Origin: Mesorhizobium sp. SOD10
GTDB taxonomy: Bacteria; Pseudomonadota; Alphaproteobacteria; Rhizobiales; Rhizobiaceae
Reading direction: 5' to 3'
NCBI GenBank assembly: GCA_000824805.1
Contig: CCNA01000006.1
Location: 496,001-560,000, forward strand
DNA length: 64,000 bases
Shown here: one piece after another, positions 43,667 to 53,071 of the stretch
How positions within the stretch are numbered: position 1 is the stretch's first letter
How the letters are laid out: each line of letters begins with the position of its first letter
Notes under the pieces: model-generated
Databases searched by the model: none
Seen by the model: the letters and a program-made list of their open reading frames with translations, nothing else
Told to the model about the DNA's origin: nothing
Program-made: the position numbers and the translations under genes

Positions 43667-44851
43667 TTATCCAAACCGCGCCGCTGTCCACGCGCCGCCC
43701 GCCGCGTTCGACTCCACCGCCGCGGCGACGAACTTGACGCCGCGCGCGCCGTCGACCACGTCTGGCACCTGCGCCACGCGCGCTGGATCGACTGCAGCGC
43801 CCGAACGATGCGCGCGGATGATGTCGGCGGCGTCGCGGTAGAAATTGGCGAAGGCCTCGATATAGCCCTCCGGGTGAGCGGCCGGCATGCGCGAGACGCG
43901 CCGGGCTTCCGCCGTCGAGCCATGGCCGCCGCGCACCAATGTGCGCGTTTCCTCGCCATAGGGCGAGAAGCGCAGCTCCTCCGGCCGCGATCCAGACCAT
44001 TCGAGCCCGGCCTTCTCGCCATAGAGGCGCACCGAAAGGTCGTTGTAATGGCCGGGCGAGGTCTGGCTGGCGAGGATCGTGCCGCGCGCCCCGCCCGTCC
44101 AGCGCACGAGCACATGCGCGTTGTCGTCGAGCCGCCGTCCGGGCACGGCGGTGAAGAGGTCGGCCGAGACCGCCTCAGCCTCGAAACCGGATACAAAGCT
44201 TGCCAGGTTGAAGGCATGCACGCCGATGTCCGCGAGCACCGCCGACTGGCCGGCACGCGCCGGATCGGTTCGCCATTCGGCCTGTTTCTGGCCCTCGGCG
44301 TCGATCGGCTTGGTCAGCCAGTCCTGGATATAGGCGCCATGCACCGACACGATCCGGCCGAGCTCGCCCGCCGCCACCATTTCGCGCGCCTGGCGCACCA
44401 TGGCGTAGCCGGTATTGTTCAGCGTGACGACGAAACGGCGCTGCTTCGCCTTCGTCAGGGCCACCAGGGCTTCGGCCTCGGCAAGTGTCGTCGACAGCGG
44501 CTTGTCGCAGATCACGTCGATGCCGGCCTCCAGGAAGGCGGTGGCGACCGGCGCGTGCAGATGGTTGGGCGTGACGATGACGACCGCCTCGATGCCGTCC
44601 GGGCGTGCCGCTTCGGCTTTCGCCATGGCGCGGTAATCGGCATAGCTGCGCTCCGGCGCGATGCCGATTTCGGCGGCGGAGGCCGCGGCGTTCTCCGGAT
44701 CGGAAGACAAGGCGCCGGCGACCAGCGCGATCTGGTCGTCGAGCCGCATGGCGAGGCGATGCACAGCGCCGATGAAGGCGTTGCGGCCCCCTCCGACCAT
44801 GCCGACCCGCAGGCGTTGACGCGACGTACCATCGGCGGTTGCATAGACCAT
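43667..44851 (-). CDS. Gfo/Idh/MocA family oxidoreductase
   Basis: A 394-aa NAD(P)-dependent dehydrogenase acting on sugars or cyclitols. The Rossmann start is RVGMVGGGRNAFIGAVHRL, the EAVVIVTPNHLHAPVATAFL segment and the DKPLS motif (Lys-Pro, catalytic region) follow, and DIGVHAFNLASFVSGF carries the conserved Asp-x-x-x-His. ATG at 44851 was chosen; upstream codons include the purine-rich GGGGAGAG. It is divergent from the RpiR regulator and shares its 213-bp control region, so it belongs to the carbohydrate locus that follows. Confidence 0.9.
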   Translation of the reverse strand: MVYATADGTSRQRLRVGMVGGGRNAFIGAVHRLAMRLDDQIALVAGALSSDPENAAASAAEIGIAPERSYADYRAMAKAEAARPDGIEAVVIVTPNHLHAPVATAFLEAGIDVICDKPLSTTLAEAEALVALTKAKQRRFVVTLNNTGYAMVRQAREMVAAGELGRIVSVHGAYIQDWLTKPIDAEGQKQAEWRTDPARAGQSAVLADIGVHAFNLASFVSGFEAEAVSADLFTAVPGRRLDDNAHVLVRWTGGARGTILASQTSPGHYNDLSVRLYGEKAGLEWSGSRPEELRFSPYGEETRTLVRGGHGSTAEARRVSRMPAAHPEGYIEAFANFYRDAADIIRAHRSGAAVDPARVAQVPDVVDGARGVKFVAAAVESNAAGGAWTAARFG

Positions 44852-45064
44852 GATTGCGATTACTCTCCCCAAGCTTCGATCTGCCGGCCGGTTCGGATGT
44901 CGTGACTGGCGCGGCCCTGTTTTCGAATGATATTTCTATTTTTTGTTTTGTAAAATGATCGTGCCGCGTTAGCGTTTGACCCTCGGTCCAGGTGATGGAC
45001 CGCATCCGGAGGGCAGGGATCGGATGACGCATCCGATGGTTGGGGTCACGATGAGGCATTTCCC

Positions 45065-45964
45065 ATGAGCGGCCGCGGCAAGGCGGCTGAGGAACCGTCT
45101 GCGCATAGTCTGGAGACGGTGGCGAGAAAGCGGAGCCGATCACTGGCAGCACTTGGCTACACAAAGCCGCAAACCTATGAAGAGCTGCGGGCGGTGCTTG
45201 CGTCGGGAACCGTGCATTTCCCGAAACGGCTTCGCCAGGTGGCGATCTTCCTCTGGCAGCATCCGAGCGAGGTGGCGCTGGGCACGATCGCGCAGGTGGC
45301 GGACCAGGCCGGCGTGCAGCCCTCGACCCTGGTGCGCTTCGCGCAGATCTTCGGCTATTCCGGTTTTTCCGATTTCCAGCTCCTGTTCAAGGACCGCATG
45401 AAGGGCTCCTGGCCGGATATGCAAGGCAGCCAGGACGAGACCGGGGAGCCGAATGCCAACCTGCATTTCCTCAATGGCATGGTCGGCGCCTGCCAGGCTT
45501 CGCTCGGCCGCATCGGCAATGATTTCGATATCGCCGCTTTCGAGACGATGGTCGACCATCTGGCGGCAGCCGAGCTGATCTATGTCATCGGCAGCAAGCG
45601 CGCCTTTCCCGTCACCACCTATCTGTCGCTGACGCTCTCGCAGCAGGGCGTGCGCAACGTGCTGGTCGACAATGTGGGTTCCACTGCCTTGGATCAGGTC
45701 GGCTGCATCACGCCGCGCGATGCGGTGCTGGCCGTCTCCTTCAGCCCCTACAATTCGATCACGCCCGACCTCGTCGCCGTCGCGCATGAGCGCAAGGCCC
45801 GCATCCTCACCATCACCGACAGCACTTTTTCGCCGCTGGCAAAACTCTCCGACACTTGGCTGGAAGTGGTCGAGCAGGACTTCGGCGGTTTCCGCTCGCT
45901 CGCCGCCTCGCTTGCCGTCGGCATGGCCTTGGTCCATGGCGTCGTCGCGCGCCGGACGGGCTGA
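45065..45964 (+). CDS. MurR/RpiR family transcriptional regulator
   Basis: A 299-aa regulator. The N-terminal HTH_6 domain spans about residues 40-110 (LRQVAIFLWQHPSEVALGTI, LVRFAQIFGYSGFSDFQLLF). A SIS sugar-phosphate sensor domain spans about residues 140-280 (IYVIGSKRAFPVTTYLSLTL, VSFSPYN). It sits between the divergent dehydrogenase gene and the catabolic/ABC genes and probably senses a phosphorylated or free sugar made from the imported substrate. AT-rich sites on both sides are candidate operators. Confidence 0.92.
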   Translation: MSGRGKAAEEPSAHSLETVARKRSRSLAALGYTKPQTYEELRAVLASGTVHFPKRLRQVAIFLWQHPSEVALGTIAQVADQAGVQPSTLVRFAQIFGYSGFSDFQLLFKDRMKGSWPDMQGSQDETGEPNANLHFLNGMVGACQASLGRIGNDFDIAAFETMVDHLAAAELIYVIGSKRAFPVTTYLSLTLSQQGVRNVLVDNVGSTALDQVGCITPRDAVLAVSFSPYNSITPDLVAVAHERKARILTITDSTFSPLAKLSDTWLEVVEQDFGGFRSLAASLAVGMALVHGVVARRTG

Positions 45965-45992
45965 CCGGCGCGGTTGACTACAGGGAACTACC

Positions 45993-46016
45993 GTTCCATA
46001 TTTGAAAAAATGGAAA
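45993..46016 (+). promoter_or_regulatory. Inverted repeat before the SDR-ABC operon, candidate RpiR site
   Basis: TTCCAT (45994-45999) faces ATGGAA (46010-46015) with a 10-bp A/T-rich spacer, 21 bp before the SDR start. A/T-rich DNA (44930-44957) also precedes the divergent pair. Binding by the RpiR protein is inference. Confidence 0.45.
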
Positions 46017-46035
46017 CTTTGTTCCGGGAGGAGGA

Positions 46036-46818
46036 ATGGAGGTTCGTCTCGACGGCAAGGTGGTGCTGGTCACCGGCGCGACGCAAGGCATCGGCCGGGC
46101 GATCGCCGAGACGCTTGCGCGCTCTGGCGCCGCGGGACTGCTGATCACCGGACGGGACCAGAAGCGCGGCGACGCGATGGCCACCGAGCTCGCGGCCATG
46201 GGCACCCCTGCCGCCTTCGCTGCTGCCGATCTCGGCGATCCCGAAGCTCCGGCACGGCTGGCTGAGTCCTGCATCGAACGCTTCGGCCGCATCGACGGCC
46301 TGGTCAACGCCGCCGGCCTGACCGATCGCGCCTCCTTCGTCGATGCCAGCCTCGACGATTGGTCGTCGCTGTTTGCCGTCAACGCACGCGCGCCTTTCTT
46401 CCTGATGCAGGCAGCGATCGCCGACATGAAGAAGCGCGGACAAGGCGGCTCGATCGTCAACATCCTGTCGATCAACGCGCATTGCGGCTCACCGGAGCTG
46501 GCCGTCTATTCTGCCACCAAGGGCGCGCTGGCGACTCTGACCAAGAACGCCGCCAACGCCCACCGCTTCGACCGCATCCGCGTCAACGGCATCAATGTCG
46601 GCTGGACCGACACGCCGGCCGAACGGGTCATGCAGGCCGAGACGCTCGGCCAGGGTCCGGGCTGGCTCGACGCCGCCAATGCGACGCAGTCCTTCGGCCG
46701 GCTGTTCTCTGTGACCGACATCGCCAACCTGGCCGTCTTCCTGCTGTCCGACGCGGCCGGCCCGATGACCGGCGCGCTGATCGACCAGGAGCAATGGGTG
46801 ATCGGAGCCAACCGGTGA
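46036..46818 (+). CDS. SDR family oxidoreductase, polyol/sugar dehydrogenase type
   Basis: A 260-aa classical SDR: TGATQGIGRAIAETLARSG near residue 14, NAAG near residue 92, and active-site Ser with YSATKGAL near residue 158. GGGAGGAGGA precedes the ATG. The stop overlaps the GTG start of the mannitol-dehydrogenase gene by 4 bp. In this locus it should oxidise or epimerise the imported polyol or its product, for example at the level of a ketose; the exact substrate is not evident. Confidence 0.88.
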   Translation: MEVRLDGKVVLVTGATQGIGRAIAETLARSGAAGLLITGRDQKRGDAMATELAAMGTPAAFAAADLGDPEAPARLAESCIERFGRIDGLVNAAGLTDRASFVDASLDDWSSLFAVNARAPFFLMQAAIADMKKRGQGGSIVNILSINAHCGSPELAVYSATKGALATLTKNAANAHRFDRIRVNGINVGWTDTPAERVMQAETLGQGPGWLDAANATQSFGRLFSVTDIANLAVFLLSDAAGPMTGALIDQEQWVIGANR

Positions 46819-48341
46819 GCGCCGGGAACCTCAGCCCCGCCCTGCTCGACCGCTTGCCGCCCGAGGTCCGCAAGCCGGCTTACGATCGCGCCGCGCTGAA
46901 GCCAGGCATCGCCCATGTCGGCGTCGGTGCCTTCCACCGCTGCCACCAGGCAGAATACACCGACGATCTTCTGGCCAAGGATTTCGACCGCTGGGGCCTG
47001 GTCGGCGTCAACATAAGGCCGCCTCTGCTGGCCGAGACACTCGGCCGGCAAAGCGGGCTCTACACCCGGCTCATCCGCCAGAACGACGAGGTCGAAGCGC
47101 GCGTCATCGGCAGCATCGTGCGCGTCATCGACAGCCAGGACACTGCCGCCCCGGCGCTGGAGATGCTCGCCGCGCCCGAGATCGAAATGGTCACCATGAC
47201 GGTGACCGAGAAGGGCTATTGCCATATCCCCTCGAGCGGCGCGCTCGACCTCGATCATCCCGATATCGTCCACGATCTTGCCAATCCCGAGACGCCGCGC
47301 AGCGTACCCGGCATCCTGGCGCGCGCGCTGGAATTGCGCATGGCCTCGCATGGCCGGCCGGTGACGCTGCTCTCCTGCGACAACATTCCCACCAACGGCA
47401 TCATCCTCGGCAATGTCGTGCGAACATTCGCCGAGCGGCGCAGCGGAAAGCTGGCGGACTGGATCGAAGCCAATACAGCCTTCCCCTCGGCCATGGTCGA
47501 CCGCATCGCGCCGGCGACGACCGAAGCTGACATCGAAACCGTCAAAAAGCGCTTCGGCTACCGCGACGCCGCCGTGGTGGTGGGCGAGCGCTTCCGCCAA
47601 TGGGTGATCGAGAACCGCTTCGCCGGACGCGTGCCGCGCTGGGATCTTGTCGGCGCGGCTTTCGTCGACGATGTCACGCCGTTCGAGCATCTCAAGATGC
47701 GGGTGCTGAACGGTGCCCAGACGACGCTCAGCTATCTCGGCGTTTTGGGCGGCTTCGAGCATACGTTCGAAGCGATCGCCGCCCCGCTTCTGGCCCGGTT
47801 CGTCCGTCGCATGCTGACAGAGGAAACGCTGCCGACGCTGATGCCCGTGCCCGGCATCGCGCCGGCCGCCTATGTCGAGCAAAGCCTGTCGCGCCTCACC
47901 AACACCGCGATCCGCCATCGCAATCACCAGATCGCCACCGACGGGTCGCAGAAGATCGTCCAGCGCCTGCTGAACCCTATCCGCGACCGCCTGACGAAGG
48001 GCGGGAGCATCGCGCTTCTCTCTGTGCCGGTCGCCGGCTGGATGGCTTATCTGATCAAGGCGTCAGCGCGCTTCGGCCGCGCCTGGCAGGTGTCCGATCC
48101 GTTTGCCGAGAAAATTGCCGCCATCGCCGACCGCATCGGTGCGGACAGCGAAGCGCTTTCCGATTCGATCCTCGCCATCGACGCTATCTTCGACCCGTCC
48201 TTGGCCGCCGACCCGACGTTTCGCGCGTATATCGTCGCCGGGCTCGACGGCTTGCTCTCGAACGATCCGATGGGCTTTGTCGGACAAGTCTGCGCTGGGC
48301 CAACCGATGCGCGGTTGAAGCAGCCGGCGCGATCTGCATAG
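46815..48341 (+). CDS. Mannitol dehydrogenase family protein
   Basis: A 508-aa long-chain polyol dehydrogenase (mannitol dehydrogenase/fructuronate reductase family). The N-terminal Rossmann region reads IAHVGVGAFHRCHQAEYTDD. SCDNIPTNG is the signature segment, and FVDDVTPFEHLKMRVLNGAQ contains the catalytic Lys followed by LNG-H-type residues. It oxidises a D-arabino-configured polyol or reduces a keto-uronate. The GTG start at 46815 overlaps the SDR stop (GTGA). Confidence 0.92.
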   Translation: MSAGNLSPALLDRLPPEVRKPAYDRAALKPGIAHVGVGAFHRCHQAEYTDDLLAKDFDRWGLVGVNIRPPLLAETLGRQSGLYTRLIRQNDEVEARVIGSIVRVIDSQDTAAPALEMLAAPEIEMVTMTVTEKGYCHIPSSGALDLDHPDIVHDLANPETPRSVPGILARALELRMASHGRPVTLLSCDNIPTNGIILGNVVRTFAERRSGKLADWIEANTAFPSAMVDRIAPATTEADIETVKKRFGYRDAAVVVGERFRQWVIENRFAGRVPRWDLVGAAFVDDVTPFEHLKMRVLNGAQTTLSYLGVLGGFEHTFEAIAAPLLARFVRRMLTEETLPTLMPVPGIAPAAYVEQSLSRLTNTAIRHRNHQIATDGSQKIVQRLLNPIRDRLTKGGSIALLSVPVAGWMAYLIKASARFGRAWQVSDPFAEKIAAIADRIGADSEALSDSILAIDAIFDPSLAADPTFRAYIVAGLDGLLSNDPMGFVGQVCAGPTDARLKQPARSA

Positions 48342-48360
48342 TTAGGACCTGGGAGGGATC

Positions 48361-49272
48361 ATGAAGCTTGGACTGCTGACAGCACCGTTTCCGGATACGC
48401 CGCTCGGCGAAGTCGCCGACTGGGCGCGCTCGGCCGGCTTCGAGGCACTGGAAATCGCCTGCTGGCCGAAGACGTCCGGCGCCAGTCGCCGCTACGCCGG
48501 CACCAGCCATATAGACGCGGACGTCTCGGCCGCTGAGGCCAAAGACATCGCCGCCGAGCTTGCCGGCAAGGGCCTGGCCGTCTCGGCTCTCGGCTTCTAC
48601 CCCAATCCACTCCATCCCGACCGGGCGCATCGCGAAGCTGTGATCGACCATCTGAAGAAGGTGATCGTGCTGGCGAGCCGCATGGGCGTGTCGCTCGTCA
48701 ACACCTTCTGCGGCGGCAATGCTTCGAAGAATGTCGATGTCAACTGGGAAGACGCGCAGGAAGTCTGGCCGGCGATCATCGCTCATGCCCGCGAGCATGG
48801 CGTGAAACTCGCCTTCGAGAACTGCCCGATGATCTTCAGCTATGACGAATGGCCGGCCGGACACAACATCGCCTACTCGCCCTATGTCTGGCGCCGCATC
48901 CTTGAAGCCTGGGGCGGCGATGTCGGTATGAATTTCGACCCTTCGCATCTCGTCTGGCAGATGATCGACCAGGAGCGCTTCATCCGCGAGTTCGGCGGCA
49001 ACATGCTGCATGTGCATGCCAAGGACCTGATGATTGATCATGATGGTTTGTACGAGCGCGGAATCCTTTCGGCCGGCATAGGCTGGCAGGTGCCGCGCAT
49101 GCCGGGACTTGGGGATATCGATTGGAGCAGGATTTTTTCGGGCCTCTACCGGGCCGGATATGACGGGCCGGTCATCATCGAGCATGAGGACCGGCGCTTC
49201 GAGGGGACGGACGAAAAGGTCAAGCGCGGCTTCCTGCTGGCCCGCGACGTGCTGCGCCCCTTCATCAAATGA
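48361..49272 (+). CDS. Sugar phosphate isomerase/epimerase family protein
   Basis: A 303-aa TIM-barrel protein of the AP endonuclease 2/xylose isomerase-like group. Metal ligands occur along the barrel: the Glu of LAFENCPM, Asp/His of MNFDPSHLVWQ, the His of MLHVHAKD, and the final Glu of VIIEHED. GGGAGG precedes the ATG. It is 19 bp after the mannitol-dehydrogenase gene and likely interconverts a keto-sugar in the same pathway. Confidence 0.9.
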   Translation: MKLGLLTAPFPDTPLGEVADWARSAGFEALEIACWPKTSGASRRYAGTSHIDADVSAAEAKDIAAELAGKGLAVSALGFYPNPLHPDRAHREAVIDHLKKVIVLASRMGVSLVNTFCGGNASKNVDVNWEDAQEVWPAIIAHAREHGVKLAFENCPMIFSYDEWPAGHNIAYSPYVWRRILEAWGGDVGMNFDPSHLVWQMIDQERFIREFGGNMLHVHAKDLMIDHDGLYERGILSAGIGWQVPRMPGLGDIDWSRIFSGLYRAGYDGPVIIEHEDRRFEGTDEKVKRGFLLARDVLRPFIK

Positions 49273-49363
49273 CCAAAAGCTTGGCGCCGACCGCATCGGC
49301 GCCCAGGAACTGAACCGAAAAAATCGAACTGACCTGAAAAGATCAATGTGGAGGAGTACTGAA

Positions 49364-50398
49364 ATGAAAAGACATCTGACCGTGGCTTCGCTGCTAGCCG
49401 GCGCCGCCTTGCTTGCCTCGGTGGGCGCCTCGACCGCCGCGGGCAAGTACACGATCGGCATTTCCAACACCGTGCAGGGCAATGGCTGGCGCGAGGAGAT
49501 GATCTGCGCCATGAAGGCGCAGGCGCTCGCTTCCGGCGAGGTGGCCAAGCTCAACATCGCCCACCGCAACACCGACGCCGCCGGCCAGCTCGAGGACATC
49601 CGCAACCTGATCAGCGCCAAGGTCGACGCCATCGTCGTCAATCCGGCCGATCCGGCAGGCATCAAGGCCGGCCTCGAGGAAGCCACCAAGGCCGGCATCG
49701 TCGTCGTCGCCGTCGACCAGGCGGTCACCGAGCCGTCCGCCTACATCATCTCCAACAACCAGGAAGAGTACGCCTATCTCGGCGCCAAGTGGCTGTTCCA
49801 GCAGATGGGCGGCAAGGGCGATGTCTTCTACATGCGCGGCGCCGCCGGCGCTTCGGCCGACAGCGATCGCGACAAAGGCTTCAAGAGGGCACTTGCCGAA
49901 TTCCCCGACGTTAAGGTCGCGCAGGAGGTCTTCACCGGCTGGCAGCAGGACCAGGCCAAGCAGCAGATCCTGTCCTTCCTCGCCACCGGCACGCCGATCA
50001 ACGGCATCTGGACCTCCGGCATCGATAACGTCATCGTCGACGCGCTGGTCGAGCAGCAGGCGCCTATGGTGCCGGTCGTGGGCGCCGATAATGCCGGCTT
50101 CGTCGGCCAGTTGAGCTCGGTCAAGGGCCTGGTGGGTGCGGCCGTCACCAATCCTGGCTCGATCGGCGGCGCGGGCATCACGCTGGCTCTGCAGATCCTC
50201 GATGGCAAGAAGCCGGCGCAGCAGACCGTTCTGGTCCAGCCGCAGCTCTGGGAAAACGCCACCGAGGAAGGCAAGGCCAAGCTGAAGAGCGTTGTCGATC
50301 CTTCGCTCAGCCCTGAATGGCCGGTCTCGATCTCGATCCCGGACTGGACGACCTACACTAAGGAGCAGATCGTCGCCTGCAAGGGCCCAGGCGAATAA
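49364..50398 (+). CDS. Sugar ABC transporter substrate-binding protein
   Basis: A 344-aa periplasmic binding protein of the ribose/galactose type (Peripla_BP_4). A signal peptide ends near ASTAAG (residue 26); YTIGISNTVQGNGWREEMIC starts the mature fold, and LISAKVDAIVVNPADPAGIK and VVAVDQAVTEPSAYI are the usual strand-loop regions. GGAGGAGTACTGAA precedes the ATG. It is followed by a repeat and then the ATPase and two permease genes of one importer. Confidence 0.92.
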   Translation: MKRHLTVASLLAGAALLASVGASTAAGKYTIGISNTVQGNGWREEMICAMKAQALASGEVAKLNIAHRNTDAAGQLEDIRNLISAKVDAIVVNPADPAGIKAGLEEATKAGIVVVAVDQAVTEPSAYIISNNQEEYAYLGAKWLFQQMGGKGDVFYMRGAAGASADSDRDKGFKRALAEFPDVKVAQEVFTGWQQDQAKQQILSFLATGTPINGIWTSGIDNVIVDALVEQQAPMVPVVGADNAGFVGQLSSVKGLVGAAVTNPGSIGGAGITLALQILDGKKPAQQTVLVQPQLWENATEEGKAKLKSVVDPSLSPEWPVSISIPDWTTYTKEQIVACKGPGE

Positions 50399-50408
50399 GA
50401 GATGAAAC

Positions 50409-50485
50409 ACCCTTCTGCCTTCTCCCCATTGTGGGAGAAGGTGGATCGGCGCTCAGCGCCGAGACGATGAGGGGTGCTCCAGCGG
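50409..50485. repeat. Rhizobiales-type intergenic palindromic repeat
   Basis: CCTTCTCCCCATTGTGGGAG, GAAGGTGGATCGGCGCTCAG and CGCCGAGACGATGAGGGGTG follow one another. The first part forms a hairpin (CTTCTCCCC/GGGAGAAGG) and GGCGCTCAGCGCC a second. The same consensus is common between genes in rhizobial genomes (from memory). It separates the binding-protein gene from the rest of the operon. Confidence 0.7.
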
Positions 50486-50528
50486 AGTGAGACGTCGGCA
50501 TCAGTTTCTGGAACGAGAACCACACGAT

Positions 50529-52088
50529 TTGACAACCAACCCGTCGCCGCAAAGCCCTCTCCTCGACGCCACAGGCGTGGCGAAGAACTACGGTGCTGTC
50601 GCCGCGCTGCGCAACGCCTCGCTATCCGTTCTGCCGGGCGAAGTGCATGCGCTGATGGGCGCCAACGGCGCCGGCAAGTCCACGCTGGTGAAGATCCTGA
50701 CCGGAGCGATCAAGTCGGAGGCCGGGCGCATCCTCATCCGCGGCCAGCAGCTCGATGTCCGCTCGCCCGCCGACGCCCGCCGCGCCGGCCTGCTGCCGGT
50801 CTACCAGGAACCGGCGCTGATCCCCGACCTCGACGTCCTGTCCAATCTTCGGCTGACCGGCACGCCGGTCGAGCCCTTTCGTGCCTGGGTGCGCGAGCTC
50901 GGCATTCCCGACCTCGATATCCGCGAGACGGCTCGCCATATTCCTTTGGCCGTCCTGCGCGTGCTCGACCTCGCCCGCGCGCTCGCCGTCGAGCCCGACG
51001 TGCTTCTGCTCGACGAGATGACCGCGGCCTTGCCGGCGAACCTCGCCGAGAAAGTGCTGGAAGTCGTGCGCCGCCAAGGCGACGCCGGCCGCTCGGTCAT
51101 CTTCATCTCGCACCGTTTCGTCGAGATCTCCGCGCTCTGCGACCGCGCGACGGTTTTGCGCGACGGCTCTACAGTCGGTGTCGTCGACATCGAGCCGGGC
51201 ATTGAGGAAAGAATAGTCGAGATGATGCTCGGCACCCGCATAGAGAAGACACGCGTCACCGCGCGCGCGGCAAACGATGTGGTGATTGCCGGCGGCGGCC
51301 GTCCGCGACTGTCGGTCCGCAATCTGCAGCTCGGCACCAAGCTAAACGACGTCTCCTTCGATCTCGCCAATGGCGAGGTTGCCGGCGTCTTTGCGCTCGA
51401 GGGGCAGGGCCAGGAGGAGCTCTTCGCCGCCCTTGCCGGCTCGATCCGCCCGACAGGCGGCAGCATCGACGTCGACGGCGCGCCGGTGAAATTTTCGCAT
51501 CCGAGCGACGCCATCCAGGCCGGCATCGCCTATGTGCCGGGCGACCGCGCCGAGGCCTTGGCCATGCAGCGTTCGGTGCGCGAGAACATCGCCCTGCCCT
51601 TCAGCGCGGCGCTGCGCAAATGGGGGCCGATCCGCATGCGCCGGGAGCAGGTGGTGGTTTCCGGCGCCATCGGCAGATTGCAGATCGACACCCGCGCACA
51701 GGGCGAAGTGCAGCGCCTTTCCGGCGGCAACCAGCAGAAGGTGACGATCGCCCGCTGGATCGCGGCCAACGCCCGCACCATTCTCTGCTTCGATCCGACG
51801 CGCGGCATCGATGTCGGCACCAAGCAGGAGATCTACAAGCTGCTGCGCGAGCTCGCCGGCCAGGGCAAGTCGGTGCTGTTCTACACGTCCGAGATGGAAG
51901 AGGTGCAGCGTGTCTGCGACCGCGTCATCGTCATCTTCGGCGGCCGCGTCGTCGACACTTTCCCGGTCGAAGAGGCCGACGAAGCGGCCTTGATGCGGGC
52001 CGCCTACGGCCTGCCGCGCGGCGCCAAGGCGGATGTCGGCATCCTTGCCGAGGTCAAACCCGGTTCCAATGCGGAGGCCGCGTCATGA
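50529..52088 (+). CDS. Sugar ABC transporter ATP-binding protein
   Basis: About 519 aa, two fused ATPase domains of RbsA type. NBD1 has Walker A GANGAGKSTLVKIL and Walker B VLLLDEMTAAL but lacks a recognisable LSGGQ (IPLAVLRVLDLARAL instead). NBD2 has EGQGQEELFAALAG in place of Walker A, the signature LSGGNQQKVTIARW, and ILCFDPTRGID in place of a normal Walker B. So one composite site is expected to be catalytic. TTG at 50529 is taken as the start because the only earlier start (GTG 50487) abuts the intergenic repeat. The stop overlaps the next start (ATGA). Confidence 0.88.
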   Translation: MTTNPSPQSPLLDATGVAKNYGAVAALRNASLSVLPGEVHALMGANGAGKSTLVKILTGAIKSEAGRILIRGQQLDVRSPADARRAGLLPVYQEPALIPDLDVLSNLRLTGTPVEPFRAWVRELGIPDLDIRETARHIPLAVLRVLDLARALAVEPDVLLLDEMTAALPANLAEKVLEVVRRQGDAGRSVIFISHRFVEISALCDRATVLRDGSTVGVVDIEPGIEERIVEMMLGTRIEKTRVTARAANDVVIAGGGRPRLSVRNLQLGTKLNDVSFDLANGEVAGVFALEGQGQEELFAALAGSIRPTGGSIDVDGAPVKFSHPSDAIQAGIAYVPGDRAEALAMQRSVRENIALPFSAALRKWGPIRMRREQVVVSGAIGRLQIDTRAQGEVQRLSGGNQQKVTIARWIAANARTILCFDPTRGIDVGTKQEIYKLLRELAGQGKSVLFYTSEMEEVQRVCDRVIVIFGGRVVDTFPVEEADEAALMRAAYGLPRGAKADVGILAEVKPGSNAEAAS

Positions 52089-53071
52089 GCCGCTTCCTCC
52101 GCAACCAGGGCTGGGTCGCAGGCCTCTTCGCCCTGCTGGTCTTCCTCTTCGTCGTCACCAAGCTGATCCAGCCGGGCTATGGCAGCGGCGATTTCGGCTC
52201 GCTCGCGCGGGCAGTCTTACCCTACGCTTTTGCCGTCGCGGCCCAGACGGTCGTCGTCATCGCCGGCGGCATCGATCTTTCGGTCGCCGCCATGATGGCG
52301 CTGACCAGCGTCACCGCCGCCTCGATGATGAACGGCGCCAGCGAGGAATATGCATTGTTCGTCGTGCCCTTCGTGCTGGCCATGGGGCTGGTGCTCGGCG
52401 CGCTGAACGGCATCCTCATCGTCGTCACGCGGGTGCCCGACATCGTGGTCACCCTGGCCATGCTGTTCGTGCTGCAGGGAGCGGCGCTGCTTGTGCTTGA
52501 AGCGCCCGGCGGCGCCGCCGCCGAATGGCTGAAGGCAAGCGTCATCGGCACCGTGCCGATCCCCGGGCTGCCCGATTGGGCCGGCGCCTGGGTTCCCAAG
52601 GCGCTGGTGCTGCTTTTCGTCTGCCTCTGCATCGTATGGATTCCGCTCCGGCGCTCGCGCCTCGGCCTGTCCATCTACGCCATCGGCAGCAACGAGCTCG
52701 CCGCCTTCCGCAGCGGCGTGCCGGTGGCGCGCACCAGGATCGTCGCCTACGCGCTCTCCGGCCTGTTCGCCGCGCTCGGCGGCCTGTCGCTCACCATCAG
52801 CACCGGCATCGGCGCGCCGATCCCTGGGCCTTATCTGCTCGCCAGCGTCGCCGCGGTGGTGTTGGGCGGCGTCGCGCTCGGCGGCGGCAAGGGCGGCCTG
52901 CTCGGGCCGATCATTGCCGTCTTCGTGCTGAGGCTGGTGCGCACCGACCTGACGCTTCTTGCCATCGACCCGAACGTCACCGCCATCATCGAGGGCTTGA
53001 TCATGGTCGCGGTCGTGATGTTCGGCGCCTTCATCACCATGCGCAGCCGCCCGGCAGGAGCAACCGCGTGA
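52085..53071 (+). CDS. Sugar ABC transporter permease (first)
   Basis: A 328-aa inner-membrane permease of the RbsC/BPD_transp_2 family with about eight to nine hydrophobic segments. VVVIAGGIDLSVAAMMALTS is the conserved second-half signature of this class, and LSIYAIGSNELAAFRSGVPV is the cytoplasmic coupling region. It overlaps the ATPase gene by 4 bp and the second permease by 4 bp (GTGA), so the importer likely uses a heterodimer of two different permeases. Confidence 0.92.
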   Translation: MSRFLRNQGWVAGLFALLVFLFVVTKLIQPGYGSGDFGSLARAVLPYAFAVAAQTVVVIAGGIDLSVAAMMALTSVTAASMMNGASEEYALFVVPFVLAMGLVLGALNGILIVVTRVPDIVVTLAMLFVLQGAALLVLEAPGGAAAEWLKASVIGTVPIPGLPDWAGAWVPKALVLLFVCLCIVWIPLRRSRLGLSIYAIGSNELAAFRSGVPVARTRIVAYALSGLFAALGGLSLTISTGIGAPIPGPYLLASVAAVVLGGVALGGGKGGLLGPIIAVFVLRLVRTDLTLLAIDPNVTAIIEGLIMVAVVMFGAFITMRSRPAGATA

